A program made the position numbers and the translations under genes. Below, in pieces: positions 1 to 9,127 of a stretch of 64,000 nt of DNA. Positions within the stretch are counted from its first letter, which is position 1. Each line of letters opens with the position of its first letter. This stretch comes from Bacteroidota bacterium (GTDB lineage Bacteria > Bacteroidota > Bacteroidia > Chitinophagales > Chitinophagaceae). The notes under the pieces are model-generated. The model saw only the letters and a list, made by a program, of their open reading frames with translations, ran no database searches and had not been told where the DNA came from. The stretch covers positions 124,001 to 188,000 of the forward strand of contig SYIK01000005.1 of assembly GCA_005798905.1 (NCBI GenBank), read 5' to 3'.

Positions 1-270
1 AAAATAAGCAAGAGTTATAACGAGTGCCAATGTAATCCATTCCAATACTCTAAAAATATTTTTTTGTTTTCGCATCCAACTTATTGCAACTAGTGATAAT
101 TGTACATACCCCAACTCTACTATTAAAGCTCCAACCGCAAATAAAATAGCTTGAAAAATCCCATTGTTAACTGAAATTTGCATTGCTGCAACATTTAATG
201 TGCCAAACGGAAGCGAACTTAAAAGGCTAATCAACAACCCGATAAAAAATATTTTCACCAAAGAATTCAT
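1..270 (-). CDS. LysE-family amino-acid exporter, N-terminal fragment
   Basis: This reading frame runs off the left edge, so only the first 90 residues are visible and it is absent from the ORF track. It starts at an ATG and reads MNSLVKIFFIGLLISLLSSL, then PFGTLNVAAMQ. A proline-glycine-asparagine motif after the first hydrophobic helix is typical of LysE/RhtB-type exporters. A second and a third hydrophobic segment follow. The product is probably an inner-membrane exporter of amino acids or similar small molecules; the substrate cannot be told. It is divergent from the small membrane protein gene at 435. The family call rests on the N-terminus only. Confidence 0.6.
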   Translation of the reverse strand, partial: MNSLVKIFFIGLLISLLSSLPFGTLNVAAMQISVNNGIFQAILFAVGALIVELGYVQLSLVAISWMRKQKNIFRVLEWITLALVITLAYF

Positions 271-407
271 CTTCAAAATTAAGTATTAGCAAATGAAAAA
301 ATAGAAAAAGCCAATGCTAATTAGTTGTACTTTACTCACAAATTTGAAACGCAGTTTCCGTTTATGGATTTTATTTCATTTTTTTTCAATTTCTAATTCA
401 AACAAAT

Positions 408-415
408 TATTTTTG
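408..415 (+). promoter_or_regulatory. Putative Bacteroidota -7 box
   Basis: TATTTTTG matches TAnnTTTG and ends 19 bases before the ATG at 435. No clear -33 TTG lies at the expected spacing. Apart from this box, nothing recognisable is seen between 271 and 434. Confidence 0.35.
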
Positions 416-434
416 ACAACATAAAATTTTTAGA

Positions 435-944
435 ATGAAAAAAATATTTACAATTTTTACTTTTTTTATCTTATTAAGCACGAATTCAAAGGCAAATTTT
501 CTTTCAATTCCAGTTACCAAAAAAATGAATGAAAAAAGTATAGCAACTCTTATCAAAAATATTCCTGCTGATCAACTAGAAAAAATGACTTGGAATGACT
601 TTCAGAAAGTAACTGGTCAAAAGTTAACAATTCAGGAAAAAATTTCATTTAAATATTATAAAAATCAACTTAAAAAAGTATCCGTTAGCAATGGGGAAAA
701 AAGTAAGACAGCATTAACTTTAAGTATTGTTAGCTTGGCGACAATTTTTATTCCAATTATCTCTATTCCATTAGCAATTGCAGGAATTGTTACAGCTACT
801 AAAGCATTAAAAACAGACGAAGAAGACACGAAAGCAAAAACAGCAATGGGGCTTTCAATTCTTTCTTTGGGGATAGTTGTTGTTGCTACATTAATTTATG
901 CTATTTTCATATCGAATTCTCCATTTAGTATTTTCATTTTTTAA
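435..944 (+). CDS. Small secreted or membrane protein with DUF4190-like C-terminal helices
   Basis: The 169-residue product begins with a signal peptide (MKKIFTIFTFFILLSTNSKA). A charged region to about residue 90 follows. Two hydrophobic helices (about 93-121 and 137-159) flank a short polar loop, KALKTDEEDTKAKTAMG. Two glycine- and alanine-rich helices around a charged loop recall the DUF4190-type membrane domain common in Bacteroidota, but the match is by eye only. No catalytic motif is visible and the function is unknown. It sits 9 bases ahead of the Fe-S protein gene, so they may be co-transcribed. Confidence 0.6.
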   Translation: MKKIFTIFTFFILLSTNSKANFLSIPVTKKMNEKSIATLIKNIPADQLEKMTWNDFQKVTGQKLTIQEKISFKYYKNQLKKVSVSNGEKSKTALTLSIVSLATIFIPIISIPLAIAGIVTATKALKTDEEDTKAKTAMGLSILSLGIVVVATLIYAIFISNSPFSIFIF

Positions 945-953
945 CCACCTTGC

Positions 954-1733
954 ATGAAAGTGCCTGTCTTAGCGGATTTAATCGCATCTGGTCAAACTCC
1001 AGAAATATTATTTTGGGTAGGATGTGCCGGCAGTTTTGATCAACGAGCGCAGAAAATAACACGTGCATTTGTTGAAATACTAAAGCATGCAAAAATTAAT
1101 TACGCTATTTTAGGAAAAGAGGAAATGTGTACAGGCGATCCTGTTCGACGAGCTGGGAACGAATTTGTTTTTCAGATGATGGCTCACCAAAACATTCAAT
1201 TACTCAATAGTTATTCCATAAAAAAAATTGTAACCGCTTGCCCTCATTGTTTTAATACTTTTAAAAATGAATACCCTGCGTTGGGCGGAACTTTTGAAGT
1301 TATTCATCACAGTGTTTTTTTACAACAAATGATTGACGAAGGAAAAATTAGATTAAAAGAAGGAGGAAGTTTTTCAGGAAAAAAAATCACTTATCACGAT
1401 AGTTGTTATTTGGGAAGAGCAAATAATATTTACGAAGCGCCACGAAAATTACTTGAAGAATTAGATGCCGATTTAGTAGAAATGAAACGCTGTCGTAGCA
1501 ATGGACTTTGCTGCGGAGCTGGAGGGGCTCAAATGTTTAAAGAAGAAGAAAAAGGTTTTTCTCGGATTAATATTGAAAGAACAAATGAAGCTATTTCCAC
1601 TGAAGCGAATATAATTGCTTCCGCTTGTCCTTTTTGCAACACAATGCTTACCGATGGTGTAAAACTTGCCGAAAAAGAAGAAAAAATACAAGTATTGGAT
1701 ATCGCAGAAATTATTGCCAGCTCTCTTACTTAA
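954..1733 (+). CDS. CCG-domain (Fe-S)-binding protein, heterodisulfide-reductase-related
   Basis: This 259-residue soluble protein has two cysteine-rich CCG repeats of the kind found in heterodisulfide reductase HdrB, LutA/LldE and GlpC. Repeat one has C24, C59 and a CPHC motif (C96, C99). Repeat two has C151, C180, the CCGAGG motif (C186, C187) and CPFC (C225, C228). The family binds iron-sulfur clusters and takes part in thiol-disulfide or quinone-linked electron transfer. In Bacteroidota this short form often follows a larger ferredoxin-type partner, which is not in the window. It is followed after 29 bases by the conserved protein at 1763. The electron donor and acceptor are unknown. Confidence 0.85.
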   Translation: MKVPVLADLIASGQTPEILFWVGCAGSFDQRAQKITRAFVEILKHAKINYAILGKEEMCTGDPVRRAGNEFVFQMMAHQNIQLLNSYSIKKIVTACPHCFNTFKNEYPALGGTFEVIHHSVFLQQMIDEGKIRLKEGGSFSGKKITYHDSCYLGRANNIYEAPRKLLEELDADLVEMKRCRSNGLCCGAGGAQMFKEEEKGFSRINIERTNEAISTEANIIASACPFCNTMLTDGVKLAEKEEKIQVLDIAEIIASSLT

Positions 1734-1762
1734 ATTTCGAAATTGCAAAGTATTTTCGCACA

Positions 1763-2284
1763 ATGAATTTCTCCTACGTACATCTTTTAAATGAAAATTT
1801 TTCACCCAATTCTAGAGTTTGGGTTTATCAATGCAACCGCCAATTCTCAATTGATGAAGCATTAGATATTGAAGTATTATTAGAAAATTTTACATCCAAT
1901 TGGGAAAACCATGGTGCTCCTGTTTGTGGGAGAGGATATTTATTATTTGGCCAATTTATTATTTTGATTGTTGATGAAAAAAATAATCCAATTGGTGGAT
2001 GTAGTACGGACAGTTCGATACGGCTAATTAAAGAAATACAACAAAAATTTTCTGTCAATTTATTTGATAGAACCAGTTTGGCTTTCATTAGAAAAGAAAA
2101 AATAGAACTATTACCACTTAGCCAATTTCAATATGCTGTAAATAACCAATTTATTACTGAAGAAACTTTGTACTTCAATAATACAATTCAAACTAAAAAA
2201 GAGTTGGAAGAAAATTGGATAATCTCAGTTAAAAATTCTTGGCTAAATAAAAAGACAAATTTCAAAAACACTTCTACTTCTTAA
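1763..2284 (+). CDS. Conserved Bacteroidota protein (often mislabelled 'ABC transporter ATPase')
   Basis: The ORF track opens at 1625 inside the preceding gene. The ATG at 1763 is the likelier start and gives 173 residues beginning MNFSYVHLLNENFSPNSRVW. Recognisable family blocks are WVYQCNR, a GxLLFGQFIIL-like strand and GCSTDSSIRLIKEI. Databases often call this family 'ABC transporter ATPase', but no Walker A, Walker B or LSGGQ signature is visible, so that name looks wrong. The pairing with a CCG Fe-S protein is recurrent as far as I recall. Its last 11 bases overlap the convergent receptor gene. The function is unknown. Confidence 0.75.
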   Translation: MNFSYVHLLNENFSPNSRVWVYQCNRQFSIDEALDIEVLLENFTSNWENHGAPVCGRGYLLFGQFIILIVDEKNNPIGGCSTDSSIRLIKEIQQKFSVNLFDRTSLAFIRKEKIELLPLSQFQYAVNNQFITEETLYFNNTIQTKKELEENWIISVKNSWLNKKTNFKNTSTS

Positions 2285-4685
2285 TTTTTGACAATGGATT
2301 TCTCTGCTTTTTGATAAAATTATAAGCAACAGTTAATCGATAATTTGATGTCTTTGTAGTTTGAAAAGAATTCAACTCGAAATGTTTTCCGTAAGTAAAA
2401 TTTTCAATTTTTTGGTTTCTGAAAGGATCAAGAAAATTCAATGTTAAAATCAACCTTTTATCTAAAATTTTTCTTTGAATTCCTGTATTCATACTTAAAT
2501 TCCAATTAACAGAACCTTGTGGATTCGCAAAACGATTTAACGTAAAATTTGCTGTCAAATTCCAAATATCTTTTTTAGAATAATTTCCATTTAAGTTTGA
2601 AGTAAGCGAAGCACCATTTCTGAATTTTCGTACTGTTTTATCAAATACGCTATAAGCATTATAAGTGTAACTGGCGCTCATATTGACTTTTAAAGCAGGG
2701 GTAATTGAAATTCCATTCCAAGTACTTAGTTCAAATTCTTTTCGCGTACTGATATTTTCCCAAGTTATTTGCGTTCGTCCATCTGGCAACAATGTTCGAA
2801 CATGACTAAAAATATTTTCAACACTATTAAATCCAACACCAAAATTTACGAAATAAAGTGGTTTGGTTTTACCAATTACCAAATCGAAATTATGTGCTAA
2901 AGAAGGTTTCAATTGATAGTTTCCAAATCGTAGATTGTAGGGATCTGCAAAATCAATTGTTGGATTTAATTCTTGAATTCCCGGACGGCGAATAGTGCGT
3001 CGATAGGAAAAAGTAAGGTTTAATTTATCGTTCCAACTTTTATTGAAATTTGCAAATGGTAAAAAATTCCAATAAGCATTTTCTTTTCTCGAATTTTCTT
3101 TTATTAAATCAAATAAAATAGAAGTTACTTCTACGTTCATTCCTAGCAACAAGCTTAAATTTTCTGCAAGTCTTTGTTTTACAGAGGCTCGGAATCCAAT
3201 TTGCTTTTGACTGAATTGAAACTGATTGCTTAATAAAGGATGGTAAATAAACACATTTTCCGGTTTTTTCTTGTATTCAACATTTACATCCACGTCATTA
3301 TTTGAAAAATGATAATTATTCCCCAATGAAATATTTGTCTTTTTGTTAGCTAATGTTTTGTCATAACTAATACGCAAATTGTAGCCGACATTTTGATTTT
3401 CTATAAATTGATTTTGCGAAGAATCAAGCCCATTCGGAGTATAATTTGGATTGAAATATTGTTGGTAAAAATTTCTGTCGTTTTTATTTACAGAAAAATT
3501 AACTCCAGAAATAATGCGCAATTGATCATTATGTTTTTTGCCGCGAAGTGTATAAGTAAAATTCAAATTCGAATTTGAATTTTTTCCAAAACTAAGAATT
3601 GATCTTTCACTTAAACCATAAATTCCGGTTAACAGATTTAGTTGCGTGTAGGTTGTAAAATTGTGATTGTCAAAATTATTTTGATTGTATTGGAAAACAA
3701 AATTCAGCGTTTGATTTTTTGCAATTTCATAATCCATGTTTATTCTTAAACTTGGTCGATTATTTTCATTTTGATAATTGTTTTTTGTATTAAAAAAATT
3801 AGAGGAATCGTATAATAAAATTCTTCGAACAGAATTTCCATTACCTTCAAATCTATTAAAACCGGTTCCCACATTTACATTAAATGCAATCTTGTTTTTT
3901 CGATAATTGAAATTGCTATTTAATGTTGCCTCTCCTCTACTACCCGCAGAAACACTCACTCTTCCGCCAATTCCCAATTTTCCTTTTCGGGTTACAATAT
4001 TGATAACGCCTCCTTGTTCATTGGCATATTCCGGTGGAGGATTGGTCATAATTTCAATTTTTTCTATCGAACTTCCCGGCAACGATTCCAACATATCTTG
4101 TAATTGCTGAAGATTTAATTCAACTGGTTTTGAATCAATCAAAATTTTTGGCTCTTTGCCACGAAGTAGAATTTTCCCGTTCGGATCTTTCGTAACCAAT
4201 GGAACATTATTTAGCAATTCGCTGGCATTACTTCCGGATGCTAAAGCCGATTCAGCTGCATTGAAAACAATATTACCTTCTTTACTTTCAATCAATGGTT
4301 TTTCGGCATAAATAATTATTTCATTCAAATTTTGATTGGATTTTGGTTTTAACGCTAAATCATTCAAACTAAAATCAAACCGCTCTGATCTAAAATGAAT
4401 ACTGTCTATTTTTAAATTGTTGAAGTTAACATGTGAAATAATAAGTTGATAATATCCAAAATCAATTTTAGAAAAACTAAAAAAACCATTTTTATCCGAA
4501 ATAGCAGAAAATGAAAGTGAAGAATCCTTATAGCTTTTTAGTTGAATAGTTGCTTGTTCAATTCCATTTTTTTGTTCATCAACAACATTTCCAATCAAAA
4601 CACCAATTTGTTTATTTTGGGTTATTCCTTGAAAACCAAGAAACAAAAAAAGAAATAAAATATTTATTTTGGCTTTTATTCTCAT
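2274..4685 (-). CDS. Outer-membrane beta-barrel receptor (TonB-dependent receptor-like)
   Basis: The ORF track begins at a TTG (4700); the ATG at 4685 gives 803 residues starting MRIKAKINILFLFLFLGFQG, a good signal peptide. Next comes a carboxypeptidase-regulatory-like domain (about 30-115), then a plug domain (about 125-235) with IEKIEIMTNPPPEYANEQGG and GVINIVTRKG. The rest is a long beta-barrel rich in Asn, Phe and Tyr. This order fits the outer-membrane beta-barrel family related to TonB-dependent receptors. No SusD partner is adjacent, so it is probably not a typical glycan-uptake pair. The substrate is unknown. It is divergent from miaB. Confidence 0.85.
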   Translation of the reverse strand: MRIKAKINILFLFLFLGFQGITQNKQIGVLIGNVVDEQKNGIEQATIQLKSYKDSSLSFSAISDKNGFFSFSKIDFGYYQLIISHVNFNNLKIDSIHFRSERFDFSLNDLALKPKSNQNLNEIIIYAEKPLIESKEGNIVFNAAESALASGSNASELLNNVPLVTKDPNGKILLRGKEPKILIDSKPVELNLQQLQDMLESLPGSSIEKIEIMTNPPPEYANEQGGVINIVTRKGKLGIGGRVSVSAGSRGEATLNSNFNYRKNKIAFNVNVGTGFNRFEGNGNSVRRILLYDSSNFFNTKNNYQNENNRPSLRINMDYEIAKNQTLNFVFQYNQNNFDNHNFTTYTQLNLLTGIYGLSERSILSFGKNSNSNLNFTYTLRGKKHNDQLRIISGVNFSVNKNDRNFYQQYFNPNYTPNGLDSSQNQFIENQNVGYNLRISYDKTLANKKTNISLGNNYHFSNNDVDVNVEYKKKPENVFIYHPLLSNQFQFSQKQIGFRASVKQRLAENLSLLLGMNVEVTSILFDLIKENSRKENAYWNFLPFANFNKSWNDKLNLTFSYRRTIRRPGIQELNPTIDFADPYNLRFGNYQLKPSLAHNFDLVIGKTKPLYFVNFGVGFNSVENIFSHVRTLLPDGRTQITWENISTRKEFELSTWNGISITPALKVNMSASYTYNAYSVFDKTVRKFRNGASLTSNLNGNYSKKDIWNLTANFTLNRFANPQGSVNWNLSMNTGIQRKILDKRLILTLNFLDPFRNQKIENFTYGKHFELNSFQTTKTSNYRLTVAYNFIKKQRNPLSKIKK

Positions 4686-4770
4686 TTTAAGATTGAACAA
4701 AACTAATTGTAAAGCTTCGCTTTTTAATCAAAAAAGTATGGACGGTTTAATTCTACTTTGTATGCCATCC

Positions 4771-4802
4771 TGACATAATTAATTTGAAAAAGTTTATATT
4801 TG
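4771..4802 (+). promoter_or_regulatory. Putative promoter of the miaB operon
   Basis: TATATTTG (4795-4802) matches the -7 consensus TAnnTTTG. TGACA at 4771-4775, a degenerate -33 element, lies 19 bases upstream. The ATG of miaB is 19 bases downstream. Confidence 0.55.
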
Positions 4803-4821
4803 CACTTTAAAAAATTATTTA

Positions 4822-6246
4822 ATGCTTGACTACGTGTCAGAAAAGGTTCAGAATGAAAAGCGTCAAGGCGAAGCATTTGCTCCTAGTTTTGGAGAGGTAG
4901 AAACTTGTGGTAAGCGATTTTATATTGAAAGTTATGGCTGCGCCATGAATTTTGCTGATAGCGAAATTGTTGCCTCCATTTTAAATAAAGAAGGATTTGG
5001 CGCAACCCGAAATATTGAAGAAGCAGATTTGATTTTGGTAAACACTTGTTCCATTCGAGAAAAAGCCGAACAAACTATTCGTAAAAGAATTACGGAATTT
5101 AGAAAACTCAAAAAAGCAAAACCTGGAACTTTAGTTGGCATATTGGGTTGTATGGCGGAAAGGTTAAAATCTCAACTTTTAGAGGAAGAAAAATTGGTTG
5201 ATATTGTAGTAGGGCCCGATGCTTATCGTTACTTACCAAATCTAATTGATGAAGCTGAATCAGGACAAAAAGCTGTCAATGTACTTTTAAGCCGAGAAGA
5301 AACTTATGCTGATATTTCGCCAATTCGATTGAATAGTAATGGCGTAACTGCTTTTGTAAGCATCATGCGCGGTTGTAATAATATGTGCACATTTTGTGTT
5401 GTACCGTTTACAAGAGGCCGCGAAAGAAGTAGAAATGCAACAAGCATTGTAAATGAAGCCAAAGAACTTTTTGAAAATGGATACCGAGAAGTTACTTTGT
5501 TAGGACAAAATGTGGATAGCTACAATTATTTTGATTCTGCAAAAAATGAAACGATAAGTTTTGCAAACTTGTTGAAAAACGTTGCATCAATATCGCCATT
5601 GCTTCGTGTGCGGTTTTCTACTTCGCATCCAAAGGACATTACAGACGATGTTTTATTTGCAATAAAAGAATACGAAAACATCTGCCGATATATTCATTTA
5701 CCGGTTCAAAGTGGAAGTACAAGAATTCTGCAATTGATGAATCGCACTTACACAAAAGAATGGTATAAAGCAAAAATTGATCGTATCAGAGAATTAATTC
5801 CTGAATGTGGAATATCCTCCGATGTAATTGCCGGATTTTGTACGGAAGAAGAAATAGATCATCAGGAAACTTTACAAATAATGGAGTACAGTAAATACGA
5901 TTTGAGTTACATGTATTTTTATAGTGAACGCCCCGGAACCCTTGCTGAAAAAAGATATGAAGATGATGTTCCAGAAGAAATTAAGAAAAAAAGATTACAA
6001 GAAATTGTAGCACTTCAATACAAATTATCGTTAGAAAGTAATCAAAAAGATGTCGGAAAAACTTTTACCGTTTTGATAGAAAACGATAGTAAAAAAAGTG
6101 ATGCAGATTGGATGGGAAGAAGTTCACAAAACAAAGCAATTATTTTTCCGAAAGAGAACTTTAAATTCAAAAAAGGAGATTATGTGGATGTGAAAGTTAA
6201 TGCTTGTACAAAAGCAACTTTATTTGGAAAAATAAAATTATTATAA
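4822..6246 (+). CDS. miaB: tRNA-2-methylthio-N6-(dimethylallyl)adenosine synthase MiaB
   Basis: This 474-residue radical-SAM methylthiotransferase adds a methylthio group to i6A37 of tRNAs reading UNN codons. The N-terminal UPF0004 domain has the three auxiliary-cluster cysteines C40 (SYGCAMN), C76 (NTCSIRE) and C110 (LGCMAE). The radical-SAM CxxxCxxC motif is C185, C189 and C192 in [22 protein letters not shown] and a C-terminal TRAM-like region, ending KATLFGKI, follow. Length and motifs are complete. It leads an operon that continues into the sigma-54 activator and the lptE- and secG-like genes. The N-terminal 30 residues precede the usual domain start, but the ATG is the only good start near the promoter. 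Confidence 0.97.
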   Translation: MLDYVSEKVQNEKRQGEAFAPSFGEVETCGKRFYIESYGCAMNFADSEIVASILNKEGFGATRNIEEADLILVNTCSIREKAEQTIRKRITEFRKLKKAKPGTLVGILGCMAERLKSQLLEEEKLVDIVVGPDAYRYLPNLIDEAESGQKAVNVLLSREETYADISPIRLNSNGVTAFVSIMRGCNNMCTFCVVPFTRGRERSRNATSIVNEAKELFENGYREVTLLGQNVDSYNYFDSAKNETISFANLLKNVASISPLLRVRFSTSHPKDITDDVLFAIKEYENICRYIHLPVQSGSTRILQLMNRTYTKEWYKAKIDRIRELIPECGISSDVIAGFCTEEEIDHQETLQIMEYSKYDLSYMYFYSERPGTLAEKRYEDDVPEEIKKKRLQEIVALQYKLSLESNQKDVGKTFTVLIENDSKKSDADWMGRSSQNKAIIFPKENFKFKKGDYVDVKVNACTKATLFGKIKLL

Positions 6247-6260
6247 GCAAAGAACAACAA

Positions 6261-7508
6261 ATGGATATTCAAAGTGTAAAAAATAGATTTGGTATAATTG
6301 GAAACTCGGCATTGCTCAATTATGCACTTCAAGTTACAGAGCAGGTTGCAGCAACAGATCTAACCGTGTTAATCATGGGAGAAAGTGGAGTGGGTAAAGA
6401 AATTTTTTCTCAAATTATTCACTCACTCAGCACTAGAAAACACAATTCATTTATTGCGGTAAACTGTGGTGCTATTCCCGAAGGAACAATAGATTCCGAA
6501 TTGTTTGGTCACGAGAAAGGGGCTTTCACCGGTGCAATTGATGCAAGAAAAGGATATTTTGAAACAGCAAATGGTGGCAGTATTTTTTTAGATGAAATCG
6601 GCGAACTTCCTTTAGGAACGCAAGCAAGATTGCTTCGTGTTTTGGAAGCCGGAGAATATATTCGAGTGGGATCTTCAAAAGTTCAAAAAACAGATGTACG
6701 CGTAATTGCTGCGAGTAATAAAGATTTATTGCAACAAGTTCAACATGCAAAATTTCGAGAAGATTTGTATTATCGTTTAAGCACGGTTCCAATTCGTGTA
6801 CCTGCTTTGCACGACAGAAAAGAAGACATTCATTTATTATTTAGAAAATTTGCAGTTGATTTTGCTGAAAAATATAAAACCTCTCCAGTTCAACTTTCTG
6901 AAGACGCAATTTCACTTTTAATAAATTATCCTTGGCCTGGAAATGTGCGTGAATTAAAAAATATTGCAGAACAGATTTCTGTCCTTTCAAAAGAAAAACA
7001 AATTGAAGAAAAAGATTTAAGTAAATTTCTTCAACCGCAAAACAGTAATCGTTTACCAGCTTTATTACATTCACATGGAGCAAGCGAAAATTTTTCTAAC
7101 GAAAGAGAAATTTTGTACAAACTTTTTTTCGACATGAAAAAGGATGTAAACGAATTGAAAAAAATGTTTTTGGAGATACTTCAAAATCCAAGTATCACAC
7201 AAAACCAAGAAATATTGAATGAATTGAAAGAAGTAAAAGCGCATGATTTGACGCAAACTGCACCGATGACGATTGGAGTTCATTCAAATCCTACTCACCA
7301 TTCAATGCCGATTCCTTTTTCTTCGCATAATGTTTTTCAAGAAAATGTAGTTGTGGAAGAAAGTCTTAATATTATGGAGAAAGAAAAAGAATTAATTATT
7401 AAATCTTTGAAAAAACATAAAGGAAAAAGAAAAGATGCATCACTCGAATTAGGAATAAGTGAGCGCACACTTTATCGCAAATTAAAAGAATATGATATTG
7501 AAGAATAA
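6261..7508 (+). CDS. Sigma-54-dependent transcriptional activator without a sensor domain
   Basis: The track begins inside miaB at 6204; the ATG at 6261 gives 415 residues. The protein starts almost directly with the AAA+ domain: Walker A GESGVGKE (about 40-47), the sigma-54 contact loop GAFTGA (about 87-92), Walker B SIFLDEIGE (about 107-115) and the WPGNVRELKN block. A Fis-type helix-turn-helix closes it (GISERTLYRKLKEY). There is no receiver, GAF or PAS domain, so activity may be set by expression or a partner protein. Between AAA+ and HTH there is a low-conservation linker of about 100 residues. It lies 14 bases after miaB and overlaps the lptE-like gene. Confidence 0.92.
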   Translation: MDIQSVKNRFGIIGNSALLNYALQVTEQVAATDLTVLIMGESGVGKEIFSQIIHSLSTRKHNSFIAVNCGAIPEGTIDSELFGHEKGAFTGAIDARKGYFETANGGSIFLDEIGELPLGTQARLLRVLEAGEYIRVGSSKVQKTDVRVIAASNKDLLQQVQHAKFREDLYYRLSTVPIRVPALHDRKEDIHLLFRKFAVDFAEKYKTSPVQLSEDAISLLINYPWPGNVRELKNIAEQISVLSKEKQIEEKDLSKFLQPQNSNRLPALLHSHGASENFSNEREILYKLFFDMKKDVNELKKMFLEILQNPSITQNQEILNELKEVKAHDLTQTAPMTIGVHSNPTHHSMPIPFSSHNVFQENVVVEESLNIMEKEKELIIKSLKKHKGKRKDASLELGISERTLYRKLKEYDIEE

Positions 7509-8010
7509 TTCATTGTTGATAAGAATTTTTATTTTCAGTTGCATTTTATTAGCAACTACTGCTTGTGGTGTTTATAAATTAATGGATGTTTCAATTGCAG
7601 ACAATGTAAAAACATTTCGTGTAAACTTTATTGAAAATAAAGCCCGTTATATTAATCCGCAGTTAAGCCAACAACTTACAGATAAACTTCGTCAAAAAAT
7701 AATTGGTCAAACGCGGCTATCACAAGTAAACACAGGTGATTCGCATTATGAAATTTCCGGAACTATTACCGATTATTCAATTTCAACTTCCGCAATTTCT
7801 GCGCAGCAAACAACTGCAAATCGATTAAGTGTAACCGTTCACATTATTCTTTTCAAACGCAATGAAAATAAAACAGAAGAATTTGATGTAAGCAGAAATT
7901 ATGAATTTGATGCACGCCAAAGTTTGACTCAAGCTGAAGCTGCTTTGAAAGATGAAATGGTTCGTACGTTGGTTGATGAAATTTTTACCAAAATTTTTTC
8001 TAACTGGTAA
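7492..8010 (+). CDS. lptE: LptE-like LPS-assembly lipoprotein
   Basis: The 172-residue protein starts at an ATG that overlaps the last 17 bases of the upstream gene. It has a hydrophobic leader ending LLATTACGVYK, with C25 the likely lipidation site; threonine at -3 is off consensus. The body is small, with alternating strands and a C-terminal helix ending in an aromatic residue, as in the Bacteroidota LptE family. LptE plugs the LptD barrel that places lipopolysaccharide in the outer membrane. The order miaB, sigma-54 activator, lptE, secG supports the call. The symbol rests on family resemblance and context. Confidence 0.75.
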   Translation: MILKNNSLLIRIFIFSCILLATTACGVYKLMDVSIADNVKTFRVNFIENKARYINPQLSQQLTDKLRQKIIGQTRLSQVNTGDSHYEISGTITDYSISTSAISAQQTTANRLSVTVHIILFKRNENKTEEFDVSRNYEFDARQSLTQAEAALKDEMVRTLVDEIFTKIFSNW

Positions 8011-8030
8011 CTTTACTTTTTAAAATACCC

Positions 8031-8705
8031 ATGTTTACAAATCAAATAGTAGAATCTGTCTTCCAGAAAAACAATATTTCGGAATTTTCCGTTGAAGAAT
8101 TAAGTCAATTAAATAATCAATTTCCTTTTTTTGCAACAACTCATTTCTTATTGGCTAAAAAATTAAAAGAAACAGAAAGCAATGCATTTGAAAATCAATT
8201 GCAAAAAACTTCTCTTTTTTTTCAAAATACTGAATGGTTACACTTTTTACTTTCAACCAAAACTGAAACACAAGTAGAAACGAAAACTTCAACACCTTTT
8301 ATAAAAATAGCCGAACAAGAAATAAATGAATCTGATTTAATTTTTGAACCCTATCACAGCATTGATTATTTTGCTTCGCAAGGAATAAAATATCAACCGG
8401 AAAACAAACCGACTGATCGCTTTTCACAACAATTGAAAAGTTTCACCGGCTGGTTAAAAAGTTTGAAAGAGAACCCAATTCAAAATATTCCTCAAGCAAC
8501 AGAATCCGAATCGGAAAAAAATGTAATTCAATTAGCTGGGCAATCAATTTTTAATAGCAATGTAACAACAGAAGCAATGGCTGAAGTTTGGATAAAACAA
8601 AATGATCCTGAAAAAGCAATCGCTGTTTACAAGAAATTAAGTTTGCTCGATCCCGCTAAAAGCACTTATTTTGCAAACCTTATAGACAATTTAAAGCGCA
8701 ATTGA
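8031..8705 (+). CDS. Conserved protein with C-terminal TPR-like repeat
   Basis: This 224-residue soluble protein has no signal peptide. The N-terminal half is helical and polar. The C-terminal stretch, containing MAEVWIKQNDPEKAIAVYKK followed by LSLLDPAKSTYFANLIDNL, looks like one or two tetratricopeptide repeats. The gene starts 20 bases after the lptE-like gene and ends one base before secG, so it belongs to the operon. Genes of this kind sit at the same place in related genomes as far as I recall. No enzymatic motif is visible. A scaffold or assembly role is a guess from the TPR and its neighbours. Confidence 0.65.
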   Translation: MFTNQIVESVFQKNNISEFSVEELSQLNNQFPFFATTHFLLAKKLKETESNAFENQLQKTSLFFQNTEWLHFLLSTKTETQVETKTSTPFIKIAEQEINESDLIFEPYHSIDYFASQGIKYQPENKPTDRFSQQLKSFTGWLKSLKENPIQNIPQATESESEKNVIQLAGQSIFNSNVTTEAMAEVWIKQNDPEKAIAVYKKLSLLDPAKSTYFANLIDNLKRN

Positions 8706-8706
8706 T

Positions 8707-9054
8707 ATGACTATTTTATTTCTTATTTTAATCATTTTGGCAAGTGTAGTTTTAGGACTAATTGTTTTAGTTCAAAACCCGAAAGGTGGCGGATTAGCCG
8801 GTAATGTAGCAGGATTTAGCAACCAACTAATGGGCGTAAAACAAACCACGGATGTATTGGAAAAAGGCACGTGGATTTTCGCTGCCGTTATTGGTATACT
8901 TTGTCTTTTATCAACTTTTTTTATTTCAACAAATAGTGCAAGCAATACCGATAAATTGGATAATATCAGTACAGCACCGGTTCAAACTGCTCCAGCAAAC
9001 ACTGGAATTGCACCTCAAAACAATACGACTCCTCCCCCAGCATTGACTAAATAA
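8707..9054 (+). CDS. secG: Preprotein translocase subunit SecG
   Basis: The 115-residue product has the two SecG transmembrane helices (about 2-21 and 54-73). Between them lies the conserved cytoplasmic loop NPKGGGLAG, with the Gly/Phe-rich stretch NVAGFSNQLMG. SecG helps the SecYEG channel and SecA move unfolded proteins across the inner membrane. The C-terminus carries a low-complexity tail rich in Thr, Pro, Ala and Asn, typical of Bacteroidota SecG. It is the last gene of the operon; a strong terminator follows at once. Confidence 0.95.
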   Translation: MTILFLILIILASVVLGLIVLVQNPKGGGLAGNVAGFSNQLMGVKQTTDVLEKGTWIFAAVIGILCLLSTFFISTNSASNTDKLDNISTAPVQTAPANTGIAPQNNTTPPPALTK

Positions 9055-9074
9055 TTTTTTAAAAATATATTTTT

Positions 9075-9107
9075 AAACCCTGTCCAAACGACAGGGTTTT
9101 TTATTTA
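9075..9107 (+). terminator. Rho-independent terminator after secG
   Basis: A perfect 10-bp stem AAACCCTGTC / GACAGGGTTT with a 5-base loop (CAAAC) runs straight into TTTATTT. It ends the miaB-secG operon. Confidence 0.9.
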
Positions 9108-9127
9108 TTTTGAGTTATTATTTATTT

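Noticed and set aside
1473-1805. 110-residue antisense ORF over the Fe-S protein gene
   Set aside because: It is a shadow of a well-supported gene, with Phe-rich low-complexity stretches.
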